DNA of 13,425 nucleotides from positions 1-13,425 of the forward strand of contig CAZSPL010000099.1 in the NCBI GenBank assembly GCA_964608735.1. Reading direction: 5' to 3'. Shown in pieces: positions 8,001 through 13,425 of this stretch. The notes beneath the pieces were generated by a model. That model searched no databases. It saw only the letters and a program-made list of their open reading frames with translations, and was not told where the DNA came from. Source of the DNA: CAZSPL01 sp964608735 (GTDB lineage: Bacteria; JAJVIF01; JAPKYR01; CAZSPL01). A program made the position numbers and the translations under genes. Within the stretch, counting starts at the first letter, position 1. Each line of letters opens with the position of its first letter.

Positions 8001-9691
8001 ATTCCGGCGCGAGGGGGAATCCGAGGAACACCGTGCTCAAGGAGCGGGCGGGATTCTACGGCACCCGGTGGTATTCCGAGCCGAACGATATCCATTACGG
8101 CGTATGCGCGGCTGTGTTATCGGCGGATGAATATGCGCGGTTCATCGAAACGGATGAACTTCCCGATAAACAGTGGACAAAAGATGACGATTTCAGGCTG
8201 GATTTCGCCCCCGACGCGGACGATGTGGTCATCTTCTACAATCCGAATCGCTACACCCACGTATGGTTCACCGCCGGGCTTGAGATAGAATCCCCCGCCG
8301 AAGATCCGGAAATCGAGTTGACGAATTTCGAAAACACCATCTCCACCGGCGAAGTGGCGGGCTTCAACGGAACAGCTTCCGATAATCTTCACGTGGCATC
8401 GCTGAAAGTCTCATTTAACGGCGGAAGCACATTCGATGACATCACCGGATGCCTCGATAGAACCACCGGTGAATTCATATATTCATGGGATACCGGTGAC
8501 GGCGGACCCATTACGCCGGGGGATTACGATGTAGTATTTCGCGTCGATGATGACTCCGGCGCATATGCCGAGACGAAGCCGCGCGTGGTGAGTGTGCGCC
8601 CCGCGACATATTTCGCCGGCCAGGTCATCCACCAGGACAATCCCGATTCGCCGCTACCGAGAACATCGTGGATGCTCGGTCCGTTCACCGTCGGCGAGAA
8701 TGAACGCTTCCTCGGTATCGAGGGATACAGCGTCGAGCCTGAATTCGACATGGATATGTATCTCTACTTCGACAGGAACGGCAACCGCAAAATCGACGGC
8801 GACGCCGAACGGGCAGGCACATCGGCGGGACCATCCGCCGTCGAGACGATCCTCCTCAACGACCCGCAGCCCGGGGCGTACTGGATCTTCTGCCAGGGAT
8901 GGCAGGTCAAAGAGCGCAAGGATATCGACCCATGGGAAAATCTCAGGAAATTATCCCCGGGCGAATTGATGCTGCTCGACTACGCCGATGTCGACCGCGC
9001 GACGGCATATGCGTTGCTCGATGTCACCCTCTCCTTCAACTACACGCCGTCATTCATCATCGATGTCGAGCCATCGCAAGAGCTTCTCGTAACCGAACCG
9101 GTCATCACCGGGAAATTCCGCGACGGCTTCGACGTCGATAGAAATTCGTTCCGCGTGACGATTTCGGGCTCGGACATAACCCGCTTTGTCTCTTTCGACA
9201 ATCAGGGCTTCGCTATTGACCTCGGCGGATACCCGCTCGAAGCCGGCGCCGAGTATCCCGTTATCATCAAAGCCATGACATCGAACGGCATCGCCGACAG
9301 CCTCACCCTCAACTTGACGGCATACGAACCCGCGATAGAGCAGGGGCAAGAATCGGCGGGTGCGGATGCGTCAGCCCAGCCGGGGCAGCCCTCGCTGTTG
9401 AAGCTTATGCCCGGCGACGGCGCGAACATGTACGATTTCCGCTCACCGCTCGTCGCCTATTACTCGCTTGAAATCAAGGATGAAGTTGCAAGCGCGCGAA
9501 TAATACTCGACGGCGAGGATATAACCAACGCATCGAAAGTCTACAGCGACGGAATCATCTACCTTCCCGCCGAGTTGTATTCAAAGGGGGAGCATGTGTT
9601 CGAAATCATCGCCACCCTTTCCGACGGGCGCGAGATCGAAGCGAAGAGCACATTCACCATATTGTCGATGGATGAGATTGAAAAAAAGTAG
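5072..9691 (+). CDS. Large secreted FG-GAP/VCBS-repeat protein with transglutaminase-like domain
   Basis: The 1539-residue product begins with a signal peptide (hydrophobic core at about residues 8-19, likely cleaved after VWA near residue 23), so it is exported. Residues about 60-500 hold FG-GAP-type calcium-binding repeats such as DVNSDGLDDLLVG. Clear motifs start at residues 114, 211, 268, 321, 373, 423 and 471, and a degenerate one lies near 165, giving probably a beta-propeller. A transglutaminase-like domain follows with C749 (GSCGEQA), H777 (EDHAWNEW) and D792 (WYQWD), an intact triad. After it come a carboxypeptidase-regulatory-like beta domain (about 854-930), an Ig-like domain (about 1080-1175), a region resembling pre-peptidase C-terminal sandwiches (about 1180-1290) and two more beta domains. 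I see no anchor or sorting signal at the C-terminus. The ATG at 5072 has AAGGAGG 5 bases upstream. Peptide cleavage, crosslinking or adhesion are all possible; the substrate is unknown. Confidence 0.92.
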   Translation: MHPRTVIPLLISFLILLSPGVWAGGQNGPAMETYRFERDIHLAPGEFCAMQYDIERNEFIATEPEGNYGCLPDRALKQIIRAPKWVRAKFADRLVDLYYDDIDVGDDAAPVFADVNSDGLDDLLVGNAEGETACFLAPHFSKTTYYGFDSLVASFAGIANIDREASGRGFTIAGRQDGSIEVIESSGIDSQLRDNLARMKVAGKASPVFGDVTSDGIPDLLIGSSDGTISVYRNYGTPDDWWFISNNPLIDRKFDEDIGYLSCPRIHDMNSDFIEDIVTGGKNIPGLKIYYGPDYTETASFAYAEHSEPEGQGTMVPALGDFSGDGICDHAIGFDDGTVVIYTRNPQSDTYTKNEALGRGLKVASFAAPNSGDFNNDDRCDLIIGSGDGTVHLFYGTGSGFDEAAGMFDEMDFGEYPSPAGYDFNHDAMLDLVVGNKAGELNVFLAPDWEKVEGGLGIVNAGSYASPAFGDLNGDGIPELLIGSLDGTFRYLEGIGNAWAEKHSWVFHPTYGVNGINDFFTRTHPDSTLMRGAIDDETLNAFLDQFESCNDEYFDEVAFTIANTQTEMLRATCRLGNADLVVENARDIYDFASKVKYADIIEKDDYTTIQYISEDGSPKEMPRDIYYWWVVHPVVEYDIPARIDASFWRHDNEYYGITLEEWNRKEITAENYEHTPDASFWRTFLPVDRRYGKNLLDVVADAENIKEAAYLVADWITYSGSKIGKWNEYGLQSNDIQPLVIYEKNYGSCGEQAMLCAAFSRTALIPNAPVGCNGEDHAWNEWWMDGKWYQWDIGSAIVDLGHPWNERPGHTGTPLISISRRRGDGVVDNSTTRPVNPPGANYIPGGAPGYTEVGKVHINVVDEDGVPVEGALVIIRSKWNNYYRTSIWDYTDPEGRCDFSLGNPITGSCVVDIITPLGITGTEYFVMRENEEFSYTYDLPGRVNRTKLATTTGRHGSIGNLGVTVNVSEEEQRPHNYSGARGNPRNTVLKERAGFYGTRWYSEPNDIHYGVCAAVLSADEYARFIETDELPDKQWTKDDDFRLDFAPDADDVVIFYNPNRYTHVWFTAGLEIESPAEDPEIELTNFENTISTGEVAGFNGTASDNLHVASLKVSFNGGSTFDDITGCLDRTTGEFIYSWDTGDGGPITPGDYDVVFRVDDDSGAYAETKPRVVSVRPATYFAGQVIHQDNPDSPLPRTSWMLGPFTVGENERFLGIEGYSVEPEFDMDMYLYFDRNGNRKIDGDAERAGTSAGPSAVETILLNDPQPGAYWIFCQGWQVKERKDIDPWENLRKLSPGELMLLDYADVDRATAYALLDVTLSFNYTPSFIIDVEPSQELLVTEPVITGKFRDGFDVDRNSFRVTISGSDITRFVSFDNQGFAIDLGGYPLEAGAEYPVIIKAMTSNGIADSLTLNLTAYEPAIEQGQESAGADASAQPGQPSLLKLMPGDGANMYDFRSPLVAYYSLEIKDEVASARIILDGEDITNASKVYSDGIIYLPAELYSKGEHVFEIIATLSDGREIEAKSTFTILSMDEIEKK

Positions 9692-9772
9692 GGACAGTCA
9701 CCTATTTCGCTCATGGCATTACGGGTTATCGCAGATCTCCGTGCGAAATAGGTGACTGTCCCTACTTTTTTT
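9681..9772. repeat. 92-base palindromic element (30-base perfect inverted arms), REP/MITE-like, bidirectional terminator
   Basis: Arms at 9681-9710 and 9743-9772 are perfect reverse complements over 30 bases, with a 32-base spacer. Each arm runs from seven A (or T) through GTAGGGACAGTCACC to TTTCGC. Such a hairpin with T runs on both strands should terminate transcription from both converging genes. The left arm supplies the stop (TAG at 9689-9691) of the secreted-protein gene, and the right arm supplies the stop (TAG at 9762-9764) of glnS; both proteins end KK. The GGGACAGTCACC core resembles repeats I recall from scattered palindromic elements in other genomes, but I cannot confirm that here. 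It is not repeated elsewhere in this window. Confidence 0.88.
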
Positions 9773-11444
9773 GAATCTTCGCCCACGTATCCCTGAGCGT
9801 AACGGTTCGATTGAAAATCAGCCTTCCCGGCGTCGTACCGGCATCGACGCAGAAATATCCGAGCCGCTCGAACTGGCAGTGGTATCCCACCGACGCCCCC
9901 GCAAGGCTCGGCTCGACATAGCACGGCGATACCACCTGCAGCGATTCGGGATTCAGATAATCGGTGAACGTCTTCCCTCCCTCCATATCCGACGCATCGT
10001 CTATCGTGAACAGGTGGTCGTACAGCCTGACTTCCGCCTCCACCGCGTGCTTCGCCGAAACCCAGTGGATCGTCGCCTTCACCTTGCGCCCGTCGGATGC
10101 CGAACCGCTGATGGTCTGCGGGTCGTATGTGCATCGCAATTCAGTCACAGTGCCGCCCGCATCCTTGATCACATCCACGCACTTGAGAAAATATGCGTTC
10201 CGGAGCCGCACTTCGCCGCCGGGAGCGAGACGGAAGAACTTCTTCGGCGGGTCTTCCATGAAGTCGTCGCGTTCGATATAAAGCTCGCGTGAGAATGGAA
10301 TCTTGCGGGTTCCCATCGACGGGTCTTCCGGGTTATTCACCGCTTCGAGCTCTTCCGATTTATCTTCCGGGTAATTCTCGATGACCACTTTCAGCGGGTT
10401 CAGCACGCCCATCACGCGGGGGGCATGCAGATTCAAATCCTCCCTCAAACAATGCTCCAGCAGCGCGATATCGACCACGTTCTCTTTCTTGGCCATGCCG
10501 ATGCGCGAGCAGAAATCGCGTATCGACGCGGGAGTATAACCGCGCCGGCGCAACCCCGACAACGTCGGCATCCGCGGGTCATCCCATCCATCGACGAGTT
10601 TCTCCTCCACGAGCTGTATCAATTTCCGCTTGCTGACAACAGTACGGCTCACGTTCAGCCGCGCGAATTCTATCTGCCTCGGGTGGTACACACCGAGCGC
10701 GTCGAGGTACCAGTCATACAGCGGACGGTGGTTCTCGAACTCGATGCTGCACAGCGAATGCGTGATGCCTTCTATCGAATCGGACTGCCCATGCGCCCAG
10801 TCATACATCGGGTAGATGCACCATGCGCCGCCGGTTCTCGGATGCTCGGCATGCAGTATGCGGTACATTATCGGGTCGCGGAGGTTCATGTTGCTCGACG
10901 ACATGTCTATCTTCGCGCGAAGCGTCTTCGAGCCGTCGGCAAATTCCCCCGCGCGCATGCGCTCGAACAAATCGAGGTTCTCATCGACCGGGCGATTTCT
11001 ATGCGGGCTGTCCTTGCCGGGTTCGTTCCATTTGCCGCGGTATTCACGAATCTCCTCGGGACTCAGATCGCAGACATATGCCTTGCCGTCCCTGATGAGC
11101 TGCACCGCCCACTCGTACAATTGCTCGAAGTAATCCGATGCATGATACAGCCTGTCTTCCCAGTCGAACCCGAGCCACTTGATGTCTTCCTTGATGGCAT
11201 CCATGTAAACGACATTTTCCTTTATGGGATTGGTGTCGTCGAATCGAAGGTTGCACAGGCCGTTGAATTCCTTCGCTATGCTGAAATTGAGGTATATCGA
11301 TTTGGCATGCCCGATGTGCAGAAAGCCGTTCGGCTCCGGCGGGAATCGCGTATGCACCCGCGCGTCATTCTTTTTATTCTTGACGTCTTCCGCGACTATC
11401 TTGCGTATAAAGTCATCCGATGACGTTGTCTCATCCGCGCTCAT
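9762..11444 (-). CDS. glnS: Glutaminyl-tRNA synthetase
   Basis: This class I aminoacyl-tRNA synthetase charges tRNA-Gln with glutamine using ATP in the cytoplasm. The 560-residue length fits the bacterial family (about 554 in E. coli). The ATP-binding HIGH motif is at residues 43-46 within PPEPNGFLHIGHAKS, and the KMSKS-equivalent VVSKR is at 269-273. RFDDTNP (67-73) and the DWAHGQSDSIEGITHSLCS block (215-233) set GlnRS apart from GluRS. The two C-terminal anticodon-binding beta-barrels are present and end in FNRTVTLRDTWAK, as usual. The last residues QKK and the stop derive from the inverted repeat at 9681-9772. GGGAG lies 6 bases before the ATG. Possession of GlnRS means the organism need not depend on the GatCAB route for Gln-tRNA. 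It stands alone, convergent with the secreted-protein gene. Confidence 0.98.
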   Translation of the reverse strand: MSADETTSSDDFIRKIVAEDVKNKKNDARVHTRFPPEPNGFLHIGHAKSIYLNFSIAKEFNGLCNLRFDDTNPIKENVVYMDAIKEDIKWLGFDWEDRLYHASDYFEQLYEWAVQLIRDGKAYVCDLSPEEIREYRGKWNEPGKDSPHRNRPVDENLDLFERMRAGEFADGSKTLRAKIDMSSSNMNLRDPIMYRILHAEHPRTGGAWCIYPMYDWAHGQSDSIEGITHSLCSIEFENHRPLYDWYLDALGVYHPRQIEFARLNVSRTVVSKRKLIQLVEEKLVDGWDDPRMPTLSGLRRRGYTPASIRDFCSRIGMAKKENVVDIALLEHCLREDLNLHAPRVMGVLNPLKVVIENYPEDKSEELEAVNNPEDPSMGTRKIPFSRELYIERDDFMEDPPKKFFRLAPGGEVRLRNAYFLKCVDVIKDAGGTVTELRCTYDPQTISGSASDGRKVKATIHWVSAKHAVEAEVRLYDHLFTIDDASDMEGGKTFTDYLNPESLQVVSPCYVEPSLAGASVGYHCQFERLGYFCVDAGTTPGRLIFNRTVTLRDTWAKIQKK

Positions 11445-11741
11445 CTTTCTCTCCCGGGCGTTTCAACGCTTCCCGACCGTAAACATCGATAATTGAATCA
11501 CTATTTTCACTATTTTCAATGAAATGGCAATGAAACCCGCACACATCGACGAAAAAAACCGGCGCTGGAAATATGTTCCTCGACGAGATATTCAATATGT
11601 AAGCCTTGACCGCGCCGTACATCCTTGCGCTACAGGCTTTACACAGCTAAAAGTACTATATTTGAATATGCTATAATGTAACATATCTCGCAGGCCGAGG
11701 TTTATCGTCCGGCGAGCCCCTTCATATGCTGTCAGGAGGTC
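11445..11741. other. Intergenic region between glnS and the lipoprotein gene
   Basis: This gap of about 300 bases separates two divergent genes. It holds the extended -10 promoter for the lipoprotein at 11669-11677 and a 9-base tandem duplication (CACTATTTT at 11499-11507 and 11508-11516). Immediately after it comes CAATGAAA, which recurs a few bases later. I found no convincing glnS promoter; TTGAAA within the minus-strand copy of the tandem repeat is the nearest -35-like string but lacks a good -10. I see no RNA gene. Confidence 0.5.
11669..11677 (+). promoter_or_regulatory. Extended -10 promoter for the lipoprotein gene
   Basis: TGCTATAAT is a perfect extended -10 element, which can work without a -35; the -35 position (about 11649-11654) is poor. 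Transcription would start near 11684, giving a leader of about 60 bases before the lipoprotein start with its AGGAGGT at 11734-11740. Confidence 0.55.
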
Positions 11742-13425
11742 ATGGCCTTGAAATCAGTAATAATAAGAACACTCATCCTCCCGATGATTCTGTCAATCTG
11801 CCTTTTTCTCGTTCTGCCCGGATGCAGCAGCGGCGGGAATCCGGTCGCGCCAGCGCATACGGAAATGACAAGCGACGAGAGCACCGGGGCAACTTCCGAA
11901 AGCAACCGACTGCTCTGGGGATTGTGGACCGTCGAGCTGCATGCCGCGACGGGTACAATCGACCTGGTTCCGCTGCGGGGAGCCATGCTCAATTTAAATG
12001 TTGTTCAGTTCCTCCAACCCCCGTCAAGCTCGATGGACCTGCTGACATACACGCTTAATCCGGATACCAGCTTCGCTACCGGGTATATCGATATCAATGT
12101 TACGATTCGCCATCCATATTTCGGCCTCAATAAATTCCGCGGCTTCGATGTAAAAGGCATTGTGATGGGCGATGGCGCGGTGCCATTTTCTTTTGACCCC
12201 TCGGCTTCGCATGCGGGGCCGGATGATTTGCGGCTCCTGAACGCCGATGGCTGGACACGCTGGTGGAATCCGACCGAATTCACCACATACGGCACGATAT
12301 TCGGTTACGCGCAGGGCTCCAAGGCCACCAACGGATATAACGCCGGTGCAACGGTCAACCCATACAAATATTTTGCCGACTCGCTCGAGATTGACGCTCC
12401 CATCAGCGACGTCGACCTCGAAACGCGTGGCACATTCGCCGCCGGGCCCGGTATCAACACGCGCAGGTATATCCTTCAATTTCCTCTCAACGGCGGCCCC
12501 GATTTCCGCTTCAACTACGCCGTGGACGCATGCTGGGCACCGCCCGACCCCGAACAGGCCCCGGTGTACCCTATCGATGCGTTCCCGATGAAAGCCAACA
12601 TGCAGGAAGCATGGCAGGTGAATATCGACAGTTCCGGCACAACAGCATGGTACGTAAACGACTCCAGCAAAGGCGGCTATCTCAAACTCGCCGTCGAAGT
12701 TTTCGACTGGCAGGGGATGACGCAGCCCGATGGCGTCGGGGGCCAAGTGACATCCATACTCGTCGACAGCCCTGTCCTCGCGTCACCCGTCGATCTCAAC
12801 ACTCTCACATCGCCCGTTTCGGGCGGCCCCGGTTCATCGGTATGGGAAGCTGAGATCACCGAACTCGATTTAACAGCGTCGGGTGAATTCGATGTCTGGG
12901 TCGCGGTGCAGGCGCATCAGCCCGCAAATTACGCGCCCCAGCTTGCGGGCGGTAATCCCGATGCGTTCGATTGGCCGGATGTCCCCGTACGAGCTTATAT
13001 GAAAGGCATCGCCACTGTATCCAACACCCCCGGGACAGTGCCACAGGTTTTGCAGGTCGTCCCGGCGAAAGGCGAAGTATCAACCGTCGAAAGCGATGTG
13101 CAGATCATCGGCGCCAATTTCCTCGACGGCGCTTCCGTCGAATTCAGGTACGATGTGTCAACTACCCTTGACGTGTCTGATCTCCAGTGGCTCGATTCGA
13201 ACCACCTTGAGTTCGATGTCGACTGTACCGGGCCGCTGGGATACTACGATGTCACCGTGACGAATCCCGATATGGCCCAGGGCACCCTCGATAACGGGTT
13301 CGAAGTCGTGGAATCATTCGAATGCTCGGGCTATGCCCATGACTGGGCCGGAAACGATTATGTCCTTAACGGCATCGGCTCGGCGGATTTCTTAAGGTTC
13401 GACACCGCCACTATCAGGCAGGGTC
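11742..13425 (+). CDS. Lipoprotein with IPT/TIG domain, C-terminus beyond window
   Basis: At least 561 residues are visible with no stop. A lipoprotein signal peptide (hydrophobic residues about 11-26) ends in the lipobox LPGC, so C28 would be lipidated and the protein anchored in a membrane facing outward. After a Ser/Thr-rich linker comes a long beta-rich region without a recognised name, starting LLWGLWTVELHAATGTIDLVP. Residues about 434-524 look like an IPT/TIG immunoglobulin-like domain (IIGANFLDGASVEF, then YYDVTVTNPD). A new segment, SGYAHDWAGNDYVLNG, begins before the edge. A surface binding or scaffold role is inferred. The start is ambiguous: the ATG at 11742 lies only 2 bases after AGGAGG, while the in-frame TTG at 11748 lies 8 bases after it and would give MKSVIIRT. 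The difference is two residues. Confidence 0.88.
   Translation, partial: MALKSVIIRTLILPMILSICLFLVLPGCSSGGNPVAPAHTEMTSDESTGATSESNRLLWGLWTVELHAATGTIDLVPLRGAMLNLNVVQFLQPPSSSMDLLTYTLNPDTSFATGYIDINVTIRHPYFGLNKFRGFDVKGIVMGDGAVPFSFDPSASHAGPDDLRLLNADGWTRWWNPTEFTTYGTIFGYAQGSKATNGYNAGATVNPYKYFADSLEIDAPISDVDLETRGTFAAGPGINTRRYILQFPLNGGPDFRFNYAVDACWAPPDPEQAPVYPIDAFPMKANMQEAWQVNIDSSGTTAWYVNDSSKGGYLKLAVEVFDWQGMTQPDGVGGQVTSILVDSPVLASPVDLNTLTSPVSGGPGSSVWEAEITELDLTASGEFDVWVAVQAHQPANYAPQLAGGNPDAFDWPDVPVRAYMKGIATVSNTPGTVPQVLQVVPAKGEVSTVESDVQIIGANFLDGASVEFRYDVSTTLDVSDLQWLDSNHLEFDVDCTGPLGYYDVTVTNPDMAQGTLDNGFEVVESFECSGYAHDWAGNDYVLNGIGSADFLRFDTATIRQG

Noticed and set aside
10425..11423. 332-codon open frame antisense to glnS.
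   Set aside because: glnS is certain over this stretch, and the antisense frame mirrors its codon bias without any motif.
11431..11622. 63-codon minus-strand ORF upstream of and overlapping glnS.
   Set aside because: There is no properly spaced Shine-Dalgarno and no family resemblance, and it overlaps the glnS start with its Shine-Dalgarno. It is probably non-coding.
11726..12058. 110-codon plus-strand frame starting at an ATG just before the lipoprotein.
   Set aside because: It is out of frame with the lipoprotein signal peptide and lipobox, and its product is low in hydrophobic residues and unlike any family.

Overview
The window is bacterial, with GC-rich, densely packed coding sequence and AT-richer gaps. 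It carries a bacterial-type glutaminyl-tRNA synthetase, Shine-Dalgarno sites of the AGGAGG type and sigma70-like promoter boxes. A hydrogenase/sulfite-reductase-type iron-sulfur subunit at the left edge suggests an anaerobe. A very large secreted FG-GAP/transglutaminase protein and a divergent lipoprotein are what I would expect in a poorly cultivated, metagenome-derived lineage. The sequence does not let me name the phylum.

Layout, left to right. Positions 1-256 (-) are the N-terminus of a sulfhydrogenase-beta/AsrA-like 4Fe-4S protein that runs off the window. A gap of about 500 bases (257-762) follows. On the minus strand it holds a strong promoter, a possible 31-residue ORF and a rho-independent-type terminator; on the plus strand it holds two short palindromes and the -10 box of the next gene. 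Positions 763-2304 (+) encode an extended SDR (NAD(P)-dependent epimerase/dehydratase) fused to a C-terminal helical domain resembling RsbRD-N. Convergent with it is a minus-strand operon read from 4904 down to 2297: a double zinc-ribbon protein, LemA, an HtpX-like M48 membrane protease with its own C-terminal zinc ribbon, and a small four-helix membrane protein. The first three are almost contiguous and look like a membrane protein quality-control module.

Divergent from that operon, 5072-9691 (+) encodes a 1539-residue exported protein: signal peptide, about eight FG-GAP-type propeller repeats, a transglutaminase-like domain with an intact Cys-His-Asp triad, and several beta-sandwich domains. 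It meets glnS (9762-11444, -) tail to tail. Between them lies a 92-base element with 30-base perfect inverted arms, which supplies the stop codon and last two lysines of both genes and probably terminates transcription both ways. After a gap of about 300 bases with an extended -10 promoter, a lipoprotein with an IPT/TIG domain (11742 onward, +) runs off the right edge.

The genes do not form one pathway. They read as separate units: energy-metabolism edge gene, regulated SDR, protease operon, secreted protein, translation gene, surface lipoprotein. I see no CRISPR array, tRNA, rRNA or transposase gene. The most unusual items are the palindromic element shared by two gene ends, the SDR-RsbRD-like fusion, the propeller-transglutaminase exoprotein, and the small promoter-ORF-terminator unit near the left edge.
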